64,000 bases of DNA from Desulfatirhabdium butyrativorans DSM 18734 (GTDB lineage: Bacteria > Desulfobacterota > Desulfobacteria > Desulfobacterales > Desulfatirhabdiaceae): positions 1 to 64,000 of the forward strand of contig NZ_AUCU01000031.1 in the NCBI RefSeq assembly GCF_000429925.1, in the 5' to 3' direction. The first letter of the stretch is position 1. Each line of letters starts with the position of its first letter. Shown here in pieces: positions 24,278 through 32,323 of this stretch. The position numbers were made by a program, and so were the translations under genes. The notes under the pieces are model-generated. The model saw only the letters and a list, made by a program, of their open reading frames with translations. It ran no database searches and was not told the origin of the DNA.

Positions 24278-24589
24278 CTACCGGTGATGGCAGGACATTG
24301 TTTCGTGGATGTACTGCAACAGCGCCTGATGCAGTTTCCGGGAAGCGCTCTCGGGTATGGGAGAAGATTCATTCTGCATTGCGTGGCATGCGGCGACCGT
24401 TTGGCGCAGCGTTTCCATGCAGACGCGGCAGGGGATGCAGTCTTTGAGGTGATTTTCAATATGCTGAAAAGCGCTCTTGTCGAGCTCATTGTCAATATAT
24501 TCCGACAGATGCCGGAACAAGGCCAGGCATGCCTCGCTTGGATGGTCGGGATGGGAGGCCGTAGGCGTGGGAGAAGGCTCATTTGCCAT
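24278..24589 (-). CDS. Putative anti-sigma factor with zf-HC2 zinc finger
   Basis: 103 residues. The motif HIENHLKDCIPCRVC is the H-x3-C-x2-C zinc-binding anti-sigma (ZAS/zf-HC2) signature. No membrane helix is seen, so it is a soluble member that may respond to redox through its zinc thiolates. It overlaps the ECF sigma gene by 11 bases, the usual arrangement, and should bind and silence that sigma factor. Confidence 0.85.
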   Translation of the reverse strand: MANEPSPTPTASHPDHPSEACLALFRHLSEYIDNELDKSAFQHIENHLKDCIPCRVCMETLRQTVAACHAMQNESSPIPESASRKLHQALLQYIHETMSCHHR

Positions 24590-25193
24590 GATAAAAATAG
24601 TCCTGCATGTCCTTGCGAAGCTGCAACCTGGCCCGATGAAGGCGTACCTTGATGTTGGCCTCCGAGAGAGCCAGAATTTGAGCGGCTTCCTGCGTGCTGA
24701 ATCCTTCGATATCCCGAAGGACCAGCACCACCCGAAGGTTTTCCGGAAGATTGTGGATGGCTGTCTGCAGCCGGTTGCGCAACTCGTCGTTCAAAATCCG
24801 GTCGATGGGCAGCCGGGCCCATGCGGGGGACTCCGTCGGCATTTCACTGGATGCGGCTTCGATCATTTCCTCCAGGGACAGGGGCTCATCCGATGAAAAC
24901 CGGGATTTTCGCCTGATTTTCAAACAAGTGCTGGTTGCAATCTTATAGAGCCAATTCTTGAATCTGGATTCGAAACGGAAATCCTTCAGGTACCGGAACA
25001 CATTCAGAAACGTGTTCTGCACCATGTCTTCAGCATCCTGGGGATTTCGGCACATCCTTCGACCAAAGCCGTAGAGCTGGTTTTCATAGCGCTGAACCAG
25101 CTCGTCGAAGCGGGCGATATCTCCTTCATTGATAGCGCGAATCAGCGCCGTATCGTCGTCATTTTTTGTCGGTGGTTTTTCCGGGTGTTCCAT
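24579..25193 (-). CDS. ECF-type RNA polymerase sigma factor
   Basis: 204 residues. Region 2 (FDELVQRYENQLYGFGRRM, then DAEDMVQNTFLNVFRYL) binds core polymerase and the -10 element. Region 4 (LPENLRVVLVLRDIEGFST, then LALSEANIKVRLHRARLQL) holds the -35 helix-turn-helix. The overlapping zinc anti-sigma gene indicates control by protein sequestration. Its start lies inside the 3' end of the predicted small selenoprotein gene, so translation of the two is probably linked. Targets unknown. Confidence 0.9.
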   Translation of the reverse strand: MEHPEKPPTKNDDDTALIRAINEGDIARFDELVQRYENQLYGFGRRMCRNPQDAEDMVQNTFLNVFRYLKDFRFESRFKNWLYKIATSTCLKIRRKSRFSSDEPLSLEEMIEAASSEMPTESPAWARLPIDRILNDELRNRLQTAIHNLPENLRVVLVLRDIEGFSTQEAAQILALSEANIKVRLHRARLQLRKDMQDYFYHGK

Positions 25194-25320
25194 GAATCCT
25201 TTTGTCTGTCACCTGACAGCTATCCTTCAGTCAGGTGGGTATGCCGAGCTTGGGCAGGATATGCGCCTGAAGCAGATACCATACGCCAACGATGGCGATC
25301 ATCACGAGAATTTCCTGCAT
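25159..25320 (-). CDS. Predicted small membrane selenoprotein (TGA at 25231-25233 read as Sec)
   Basis: 53 residues if the TGA at codon 30 is decoded as Sec; 29 if it is a stop. Residues ~4-20 form one membrane helix, followed by the juxtamembrane ILPKLGIPT-U-LKDSCQV and a basic tail. The U-x4-C arrangement suggests a redox-active selenenylsulfide. From memory, relatives ending PKLGVPT with Cys or Sec occur in Desulfobacterota; I cannot verify this. Eleven bases after the TGA a CTGTC-AGGT-GACAG hairpin puts its loop 16 bases downstream, fitting bacterial SECIS rules. GGAAAGG precedes the start. The reading frame continues past the TGA for 23 codons and overlaps the ECF sigma start by 35 bases. 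A plain 29-residue peptide remains the alternative. Confidence 0.7.
25206..25219 (-). promoter_or_regulatory. Predicted bacterial SECIS element
   Basis: On the minus strand CTGTC-AGGT-GACAG: a 5-bp perfect stem with loop AGGT, starting 11 bases after the TGA at 25231-25233. The 11-base spacing and GGU in the loop match the Escherichia coli fdhF pattern. The stem is short, so a lower stem or tertiary help may be needed. Confidence 0.6.
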
Positions 25321-25466
25321 TGGTTTTTCCTTTCCATGGGTTTTCAGTTCAATCGGCGCCGGAAGCGATCCGGGTATCTGACCTGTCCGGGAGCCCGAAT
25401 CGCGCCGTATCGAAAAGTGGGTCGATTTCAAGTATTGATCCGGGAAATTGGAAAGGGTTACATGGT

Positions 25467-25844
25467 TCAACGGCAAGCGCTTACGGCTTCCTCCAGGCTG
25501 GAAACAATGGTCAGGAATTTGTCGAATCCTGCGATCTCGAAGACCTCGCGAACGTAATCGGCCATTTCGCAAAGAACGAACGCGCCATTTTTGCCTTTGA
25601 GCATTTTGGCGGTTTTGATCATGATGCGCAGACCGGCGCTGGTGATATAATCGAGTTTTTTACAATCGATGACCAGTCGAATGGTTGCTCCTTCGATCAG
25701 TTCCGAGATCTGGCGATCGAGTTCAGTGGAGGAGTTTGAATCCAGTCTTCCATTTAACGAAAGGATGCATACATCGTTGTGTCGGGTTTGAGCGATTTCC
25801 ATGTTGCTTCCTGCTGATGGTGCTTTGGCGTCCGATTCCGGCAT
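25467..25844 (-). CDS. STAS-domain anti-sigma-factor antagonist
   Basis: 125 residues. A short leader is followed by a STAS domain with LNGRLDSNSSTELD, the strand IRLVIDCKKLDYITSAGLRIM (the Ser in TSAG is the usual phosphorylation site) and a C-terminal helix. It resembles SpoIIAA/RsbV-type antagonists that bind a kinase/anti-sigma factor. GGAGGAG precedes the start at 25844; an inner ATG at 25802 is also possible. No serine kinase partner is present in the window. The upstream neighbour is a cyclic-nucleotide-binding-domain protein. Confidence 0.85.
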   Translation of the reverse strand: MPESDAKAPSAGSNMEIAQTRHNDVCILSLNGRLDSNSSTELDRQISELIEGATIRLVIDCKKLDYITSAGLRIMIKTAKMLKGKNGAFVLCEMADYVREVFEIAGFDKFLTIVSSLEEAVSACR

Positions 25845-25908
25845 GGCGCTCCTCCGGGGGGCTGCATAAGGGCTTTTGCTGTTTGGCTATGAGGAAATGG
25901 CCTTTGTA

Positions 25909-26436
25909 TCAGATCATGCTGACGCCGGTGCGTTTTCGACAGACTTCACATTCGGTTCTCTGATCCTGGAGAAATCGCCTTTCCCATTCCCAGATGGCTT
26001 CGATAACCGCCTGAAGCATTCCCGGAACAACCTGCGGAACCTGGGCAATGGCCTTCTGAAATTTTTCACGGGTCAGAATGAGACAGACCGTATCCGATAC
26101 GGCTTTCAGCGAGAACAGCCGCTGCGCCCTTCCCAGAAGGGTCAGCCCCCCGGAAAAATCTCCCGGCCCATACGTGTGAACCAGATAGGCTTCGGATCCT
26201 CGAAGATGGAAAAGCTCCGCCGATCCGGATAAAAAATAAAACGCTTGGCCGTCGTCATCATCCTGTGCAAAGAGATAATCGTCTTTTCGAAAAATTTCCC
26301 GGGTGCACAGATAGGCAAAAATTTTGAGCGCTTCAACGGGGATTTCTGAAAAAAAAGGGATCTGCCGAAGAATTTTCAGGTTTTCCTGAAACTCGCAGGT
26401 TTGGCAGTGGTCATCTTTTCGCTCCGACCAGTTCAT
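25909..26436 (-). CDS. Cyclic nucleotide-binding domain protein
   Basis: 175 residues. A short Cys-containing N-terminus (CQTCEF) leads into a CAP-like nucleotide-binding beta-roll (residues ~20-135, with YGPGDFSGGLTLLG as the phosphate-binding region). No DNA-binding domain follows; the C-terminus has a CEVCRK pair. The gene overlaps the ABC transporter gene by 26 bases, so it is likely a regulatory subunit or sensor for that transporter. Canonical cAMP contacts cannot be confirmed by eye. Confidence 0.8.
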   Translation of the reverse strand: MNWSERKDDHCQTCEFQENLKILRQIPFFSEIPVEALKIFAYLCTREIFRKDDYLFAQDDDDGQAFYFLSGSAELFHLRGSEAYLVHTYGPGDFSGGLTLLGRAQRLFSLKAVSDTVCLILTREKFQKAIAQVPQVVPGMLQAVIEAIWEWERRFLQDQRTECEVCRKRTGVSMI

Positions 26437-28918
26437 AAAACGCTCCTTTTCGATCGATCAGCTCCTGGTAGGAGCCCATTTCAATAATCTTGCCTGCTTT
26501 CATGACGGCAATCTTGTCATAATTCTTGATGATATCCAGCCGGTGGGCCACCATAATGATGGTGGATTTGCCTTTCCACCGGGTTTCAATCAAATTCTGG
26601 ATGCGTGTCTGGGATTTGTTGTCCAGCGCGGAAGTGGCCTCATCCATGATGAGAATTTTGGGTTGTTTCAACAGGGTTCTGGCAATGGCGAGCTTCTGTT
26701 TCTGCCCGCCAGAAAGCCTGTCCCCCTTGCTGCCGACTTCGAATTGCATGCCGATTTCAACGAGCGTTTCCAGAAAGTCTTCTTCGATGATCAACTGAAT
26801 GATGCTCTGGTTGATGGTATCGATGGCTTTGGCATTGCTGGTGGTGATTTGCCCGAACAGAATATTGTTCAAAATGCTTTGGGAGAAAATGTATTCGGAA
26901 GTGTTGTAGAAGGAAAAAGCGCCGGGGTTTTCCCGGGATACATGTTCCCGGAACATAAATCGGCCATCGAGAATCATTTTTTCGAGGATTGGCGGAAGGG
27001 CGGCCAGCTTGTGTTTCCCTGGTTTGAAATGAAGTGCGAGGTTCAGCAGGAAGTCCTGATCTTTCTTGGGGAGCTGATTCAACCGGTAACGCTTCAGTTG
27101 ATCGACAATCCGGCGTACATCATCCCATTGATCCATCAAAATTGGGCTTTGCTCGAAAAACACGGCATCCGGTTCCAATTCGCCCAGAATATCGACCGTC
27201 TGTTTGCCAAGCTCGGCGCCAAGGCTGGTCAATGGCCGAACCAGCTCCGCTTCCGATAAAAATTCCATGAACCGTCTGTTCTGGGTCAGATCCCTGGCGC
27301 TGTAATCCGAGTTGTTTGGGGTGCCGAGGAAGAGGTTCTCGATAATATCGGCATGGTAGAGGTAGTGGTTTTCATCGAAGAATTCCACATAATTGGCGAG
27401 CGCTTCGCCGAACTCTTTCTGGAAATTCCGCCGGACGCGGACAAGCTCCCCGGCGAGATCGGCATGTTTTTCCCGTGAAAGCACGGTGTTGAAGCCGAAC
27501 TGCAACACATCGAGAAAAAGTCCGGTCTGGTGCAGTACGGCGATTTTGTCATCCCGGGAAGGCGCCGGCATGTTTTCGCGGATGTCCTTCAGGGCTTCGA
27601 TGGAATACAGCAGATTTTCTTCGATGGTTCCTGAAAAGGTAAACGGCGCCTGAGACACGAACCCCATGTTGTTGACCATGTCGTTCTTGGTCATTTCCAG
27701 CACTTCATGACCGTCGATCAGGATATGGCCATCCGTATAGGTGTAAAGCTGCCCGATGCACAGGGCCAGGGTGCTTTTCCCGCTCCCGGAATACCCGATC
27801 AGGGCCAGGGATTCCCCGGGCTTGAGGGAAAGGGAAATATCTTCCAGCAACTGGATGCCGCTTTCACTGACAAACGAGAGGTTTTGCACCTCGATGGCGC
27901 CGCTCAGCTCGTAGGCTTGCCTTGTTTTATCTTCAATCTGGAACTCAACGGGGGTATCGAAATATTCCATGGTCCGTTTATAGCTGACAATAGCATCCAT
28001 GTATACCTGATAGAAATCGATCAGCTCCTTCCAGGGATCGTAGAGTTTTTCCTGGGCGGACAAAAACGCGACCATGGCGCCCAGTTCCAATTTTCCGTTC
28101 ATGGCCAGGTATCCGCCCAGCAGAAAAATGATGAAGGGACCCAGGTTGACGAAGAAATTGTTACCGACCTTGATGGCTTGTTTATACACATTCCATACAA
28201 GCCTGATTTTGTACATCTTGTGAACCAGACGGGAGAACCGCTGGTTTTCAACCTTGAAGGTGCCATTTCCCTGGATTTCATGAATACCGCTGATGGTTTC
28301 GCCGATCTTGCTCGACATGGTCCGGGTGGCATCCACCCGTTTTTTATTGGCCTGGTTGGCGCGTTTTTGAAGAATTGGGATCAGAAAAACGATGACTGGA
28401 TAAATGGAAAAGGAAATGGCGGCCAGAAGCAGGTTCTGATGAATCAGGTACCCCGCGAATGTCAGCAATGTCAGGACATTGATCAGCGGTGTAGCGATGG
28501 CCTGCCCTGCGTAGGATCCCGCGGTGGCCAGTTCTGTAACGAGCGCAGAAACGACCATGCCCGGCTGGGCCTTTCGGAAGAAACTCAGAGGTAGGGTGAT
28601 GATGTGCTCATAGAGCGCATTTCGCATGGATGCGAGTACGCGCTCCGAAATCCAGGTCTGGATGAGGGAAATGCAAAATTTCAAGCCGCTGGAAAACAGG
28701 ACTGCTGCCAGATAAATGAGACAGTATCGAATCAACAGGTCCATTTTGCGCAACCCGATCGCCTCGTTTACGATCCGTTTCTGCATCTCGAGCGGGATAA
28801 CCCGGATAAAAACGGTAATGGCGATGAGAACGACCAGAAGCATCTGAAGCTTGAGATTTCCTGCGATGACCCAGGAAAACAGGGATCGCTTGACGATGGG
28901 ATGTGTCGGAGGTTTCAT
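26411..28918 (-). CDS. ABC exporter with a ~250-residue insertion in the ATPase domain
   Basis: 835 residues. Residues 1-320 form a type IV ABC membrane domain with six helices. The nucleotide-binding domain starts at ~340, with Walker A GYSGSGKST (375) and Q-loop FVSQ (420). The signature LSGGQ is not reached until 735, followed by Walker B ILIMDE (755) and the H-loop AHRL (791). In ordinary exporters Q-loop and signature are ~55 residues apart; here they are ~310 apart. The insert is charged and helical and seems to repeat the post-Q-loop phrase (ENLLYS at 434, ENLFLG at 527, NNILFG at 684). The catalytic motifs are intact, so the protein should be active. The overlapping nucleotide-binding-domain gene suggests regulated export. 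Substrate unknown. Confidence 0.85.
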   Translation of the reverse strand: MKPPTHPIVKRSLFSWVIAGNLKLQMLLVVLIAITVFIRVIPLEMQKRIVNEAIGLRKMDLLIRYCLIYLAAVLFSSGLKFCISLIQTWISERVLASMRNALYEHIITLPLSFFRKAQPGMVVSALVTELATAGSYAGQAIATPLINVLTLLTFAGYLIHQNLLLAAISFSIYPVIVFLIPILQKRANQANKKRVDATRTMSSKIGETISGIHEIQGNGTFKVENQRFSRLVHKMYKIRLVWNVYKQAIKVGNNFFVNLGPFIIFLLGGYLAMNGKLELGAMVAFLSAQEKLYDPWKELIDFYQVYMDAIVSYKRTMEYFDTPVEFQIEDKTRQAYELSGAIEVQNLSFVSESGIQLLEDISLSLKPGESLALIGYSGSGKSTLALCIGQLYTYTDGHILIDGHEVLEMTKNDMVNNMGFVSQAPFTFSGTIEENLLYSIEALKDIRENMPAPSRDDKIAVLHQTGLFLDVLQFGFNTVLSREKHADLAGELVRVRRNFQKEFGEALANYVEFFDENHYLYHADIIENLFLGTPNNSDYSARDLTQNRRFMEFLSEAELVRPLTSLGAELGKQTVDILGELEPDAVFFEQSPILMDQWDDVRRIVDQLKRYRLNQLPKKDQDFLLNLALHFKPGKHKLAALPPILEKMILDGRFMFREHVSRENPGAFSFYNTSEYIFSQSILNNILFGQITTSNAKAIDTINQSIIQLIIEEDFLETLVEIGMQFEVGSKGDRLSGGQKQKLAIARTLLKQPKILIMDEATSALDNKSQTRIQNLIETRWKGKSTIIMVAHRLDIIKNYDKIAVMKAGKIIEMGSYQELIDRKGAFYELVGAKR

Positions 28919-29332
28919 GGCTGACCTGGATGAAAAGGTGCGGGGCCTTGAGGCATCGATATGGATTCGGGAAGTGTCGTGATTGTTTGCCTCTTTTTGT
29001 ACCGGGGATCATGCACCGCCGCCTCCGGAGATGAAAATCCGGCAGACATTCCGATGGCAGCCCCGGGTCGTCATTCCGGCGAAATCCCGCCCGTGGCGGG
29101 AGAAATCCAGTTCTGTGGTGGCGGGATTTTGACAGGTTCTGGACCCCTCGTGCCAGAGGCATGATTTCGCCGGGGTGAGGGGCCCAACTGCCGACTGCCC
29201 ACCGCAGTATTTTCCCGATAAATTCATTCAGTCGGGTGCTCTGGCAACGATTCTTCTGGCTGGCTTTGATCCGATGCGCTTGTTGAAACTATAAAAAAGT
29301 GTTATGGAGGTGTCAAGGTAAGATATGGGTTC
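28919..29332. other. Divergent gap with repeats upstream of kdsD
   Basis: 414 bases. It contains TTTTCATC-type ends (29030-29040 and 29210-29223) around a pair of CCGGCGAAATCC / GATTTCGCCGGGG units (29065-29165), that is one repeat family nested in another. Promoters for the ABC gene (minus) and kdsD (plus) must lie here, but none stands out. Confidence 0.45.
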
Positions 29333-30361
29333 ATGATGACGGATCTGATGAACGAAGAAGGGAATATGATTGCAGCAAACACCATGATCGAGCAGGCCAG
29401 AGAGGTGCTTCGGATCGAAGCCGAGGGGATACTGGGCCTTGTCGATCGAATCGATAGAGCGTTCGTGCAAATGGTCGAAATGATCTGCAGCTCCAGGGGG
29501 CGGGTGATCGTCAGCGGCATTGGTAAATCGGGCATCGTTGGCCGAAAAATTGTCGCAACATTGAACAGCACGGGTACCCGGTCGCTTTTTCTGCATCCTG
29601 TCGAGGCCATGCACGGCGATCTGGGCATGGTCAGCAGGGAAGATATTTTTTTGGCCCTCTCCAACAGCGGTGAAACGGATGAGCTGAACATTCTGGTGCC
29701 GAGCATTCGCAGGATCGGATGCAAAATCATTGCGTTCACCGGAAAACCCGATTCCACACTGGGCCGGGCGAGCGATCTGGTTATCGATGTCACCGTGGCC
29801 CGGGAGGCTTGCCCGCTTGGGCTTGCGCCAACAGCCAGTTCCACGGCCATCCTGGCGATGGGAGATGCCCTCGCCGTTGTCCTGATCAATCAGAAACACT
29901 TCAATAGCAACGATTTCAAACGGTTTCATCCGGGCGGTCATTTGGGGCAGCGCCTGCAGAGCCAGGTACGTGAACTGATGCTGACGGGGGAGAACATCCC
30001 GCAGGTGAATGCCTGGGCTACGATGGCAGAAGCTATATCGGAAATGAACCGCCTGGAGTTGGGCGCCGTGCTGATTCTGGCAGAAGGGGGAATCCTGGCC
30101 GGCATCCTGACAGATGGCGATTTGCGCAGACTGTTGTCCAAAAACCGCAATCCGTTCGATTTGTCGGTGACTCAGGTCATGTCAAAGAGCCCGCATGCAG
30201 TGCAAATGGATGCGCTGGCTTGCGATGCGCTCAATCTGATGGAGAAATACCAGATCACGGTATTGCCCATCGTCGACCCCTGCGGTGTGGTGCAGGGCGT
30301 ATTGCACCTACACGACATTCTGGGAAAAGGGGAGTTCAAGTTCAACGGGAGAGCTTCCTGA
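29333..30361 (+). CDS. kdsD: Arabinose-5-phosphate isomerase (KpsF/GutQ/KdsD)
   Basis: Interconverts ribulose-5-phosphate and arabinose-5-phosphate for Kdo and lipopolysaccharide synthesis. The 342-residue protein has an N-terminal SIS sugar-isomerase domain (SGIGKSGIVGRKI, EAMHGDLGM, LSNSGETDELN, and the later HPGGHLGQRL) and two C-terminal CBS domains (~210-335). The start is uncertain: ATG at 29333, 29336 or 29366 are all possible; 29333 gives a length close to family norm. No other Kdo gene is nearby. Confidence 0.88.
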   Translation: MMTDLMNEEGNMIAANTMIEQAREVLRIEAEGILGLVDRIDRAFVQMVEMICSSRGRVIVSGIGKSGIVGRKIVATLNSTGTRSLFLHPVEAMHGDLGMVSREDIFLALSNSGETDELNILVPSIRRIGCKIIAFTGKPDSTLGRASDLVIDVTVAREACPLGLAPTASSTAILAMGDALAVVLINQKHFNSNDFKRFHPGGHLGQRLQSQVRELMLTGENIPQVNAWATMAEAISEMNRLELGAVLILAEGGILAGILTDGDLRRLLSKNRNPFDLSVTQVMSKSPHAVQMDALACDALNLMEKYQITVLPIVDPCGVVQGVLHLHDILGKGEFKFNGRAS

Positions 30362-30458
30362 TTCAGATCTCCCCCCGGCGCGCCAAGCACAATCCCTGAC
30401 CCCCGTGAAGTTTGCAAATGATTTTCATCTTCTTTGCCATACAGTTGGGAAGGATATC

Positions 30459-31778
30459 ATGAATGTAGAAATGATCGATACGGATATCGTCTCTTTGGGT
30501 GAGGCCAAAATACTTTCGCCGATCTCCAAAAGTCGCGTTCAGAATGCTTTGGTCAGTTTTGTTTCGGATACGGACAAGGTCGTCATCGATGTTCATCCGG
30601 ACCGGATTCGCCAATTTGTTCTGGAGGGAAAGACCCTGCCTGCCTTCGAAATGGCCGGACCCCGCGAGCGGATTTATTTCGATCCAAGCAAGCTTCGGGC
30701 GGCCTTGGTTACCTGCGGGGGGTTGTGCCCGGGGCTCAACGACATCATTCGAGCCATTGTGCTCGAGCTCTATTTCGGATATGGCGTGCGCAACATTTTC
30801 GGCATCCGTTACGGGCTTCAGGGGTTCATTCCGGAATATGGGTACGATGTCGTGAATCTCGATCCAAAGAGCGTATCCGGAATCCACGAGCGCGGCGGCT
30901 CCATCTTGGGTTCATCGAGGGGCCCGCAACCCATCGAGGCGATCGTGGACAGCCTCGAAAGGATGAATGTCGGTATCCTGTTCATGATCGGCGGAGATGG
31001 AACCTTGAAGGCGGCCTCTTCCATTTCCGATCTGATCGATGAGCGAAAACTGAAGATCAGCGTGATCAGCGTTCCCAAAACCATCGATAACGATATTTTC
31101 CTGGTGTCGAAGTCTTTCGGGTTCGACACCGCGGTGGACATTGCCACGCTGGCGATCAAGGCGGCGCATAACGAGGCCGAGGGCTATCCCAACGGGATCG
31201 GTCTGATCAAGCTGATGGGTCGATATTCCGGCTTTATCGCATCGACGGTCGTTTTGTCTCAGCAGGATGTCAATTATGTGCTGATACCCGAAGTGGATTT
31301 TGATCTGGATGGTCCCAAAGGTTTGCTGGCCTCTCTCGAGCGCAGACTTGAAACTCGTCGCCATGCCGTAATTGTCGTGGCGGAAGGTGCGGGGCAGAAA
31401 TTTTTCGAGGGGCAGAACGATGAAAAAGATCCGTCCGGAAATGTCCGGCTCAAAGACATCGGTTTGTTCCTCAAGGAGACCATCTTGAGGCATTTCCAGG
31501 CCCTGAATATCGATATTTCTCTCAAGTATATCGATCCGAGTTATATCATTCGAAGTCTTCCTGCCAACGCCAACGACCGGGCATTCTGCAGCGTGCTCGG
31601 AAGGGATGCCGTCCATGCCGGTATGGCCGGAAAGACGCGTCTGCTGATCGGGCATTGGAACAATCAGTTCGTGCACATCCCGATGTCTGCCTCTGTGGGC
31701 AAGCGGAAACAGGTGGATCCGGAAGGGAAACTCTGGCGCAGTGTGCTGGAGGCAACCGGGCAGGGCCTGCTGAAATAG
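30459..31778 (+). CDS. ATP-dependent 6-phosphofructokinase (PfkA superfamily, TP0108-like)
   Basis: 439 residues. Motifs of the phosphofructokinase fold: TCGGLCPGLNDIIR near residue 87, IGGDGTLKA (Gly after GGD points to ATP rather than pyrophosphate), PKTIDNDI (catalytic base and substrate loop) and MGRYSGFIA. The ~75-residue N-terminal extension and length match the long PFK clade (TP0108 type). GGGAAGGA precedes the ATG at 30459. The downstream DsrE-like gene is 43 bases away. Confidence 0.85.
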   Translation: MNVEMIDTDIVSLGEAKILSPISKSRVQNALVSFVSDTDKVVIDVHPDRIRQFVLEGKTLPAFEMAGPRERIYFDPSKLRAALVTCGGLCPGLNDIIRAIVLELYFGYGVRNIFGIRYGLQGFIPEYGYDVVNLDPKSVSGIHERGGSILGSSRGPQPIEAIVDSLERMNVGILFMIGGDGTLKAASSISDLIDERKLKISVISVPKTIDNDIFLVSKSFGFDTAVDIATLAIKAAHNEAEGYPNGIGLIKLMGRYSGFIASTVVLSQQDVNYVLIPEVDFDLDGPKGLLASLERRLETRRHAVIVVAEGAGQKFFEGQNDEKDPSGNVRLKDIGLFLKETILRHFQALNIDISLKYIDPSYIIRSLPANANDRAFCSVLGRDAVHAGMAGKTRLLIGHWNNQFVHIPMSASVGKRKQVDPEGKLWRSVLEATGQGLLK

Positions 31779-31821
31779 TGCTGAAATAGATTGATTCGAA
31801 ACGCCGGAAAGGGAATCGGGG

Positions 31822-32163
31822 ATGAAGAAGACAACTCTCTATATATTGTGGACCAATGACAACCCGGTTACGGCCGAGAAAATGGTATTCATGTATGCCA
31901 TCAATTCTCTTGTTCATGGCTGGTGGGAAAATGTGACCCTCATCATTTGGGGTGCAACGACACAATTGGTCAGCGAGAACGAGCATATTCAGAGCCTGGT
32001 CCAGAAATCCTTGGAAGCAGGAGTTCATGTCACGGCTTGCAGGGCCTGCGCGGATCAATTGGGTGTGACCGAATCCCTGAAGAAAATGAATATCGAAGTC
32101 AAGTATTGGGGGCAGCCCCTGACGGAGATTTTACAAAATGATGAAACGCTGCTTACCATTTAG
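31822..32163 (+). CDS. DsrE-family protein
   Basis: 113 residues with the DsrE/F-like fold pattern: an N-terminal strand LYILWTNDNPVTAEKM, a central LIIWGATTQLV and a C-terminal ACRACADQLGV, where Cys residues sit near the position of the sulfur-relay cysteine. It probably binds or carries sulfur, or is a cytosolic relative of unknown substrate. The stop codon TAG lies within the CATTTA direct repeat left of the repeat element at 32163. Confidence 0.75.
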   Translation: MKKTTLYILWTNDNPVTAEKMVFMYAINSLVHGWWENVTLIIWGATTQLVSENEHIQSLVQKSLEAGVHVTACRACADQLGVTESLKKMNIEVKYWGQPLTEILQNDETLLTI

Positions 32164-32289
32164 TGCATGAACGGAAAGTCCCTATTCGGAGCAGCGCGCC
32201 GCCTGCGGGCAGGCAATTTTGCGATACAGCGTGAAACAGTCTGCCCTCCGGCTCGGGTTGTAACCCAAATTGGGTTTCCGTTCAGGCAC
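32163..32289. mobile_element. MITE-like element (GTGCCTGAACG family), short form, with 6-bp target duplication
   Basis: Ends GTGCATGAACGGAAA and TTTCCGTTCAGGCAC are inverted. The 127-base element is flanked by direct repeats CATTTA (32157-32162 and 32290-32295). The interior has the shared core GCCGCCTGCGGGCAGGC and TTTTGCGATACAGCG. It inserted at the very end of the DsrE-like gene; the left CATTTA copy contains part of the stop codon. Confidence 0.85.
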
Positions 32290-32323
32290 CATTTATTTTT
32301 TTCAGTTCATAAAGGGAAATCGT

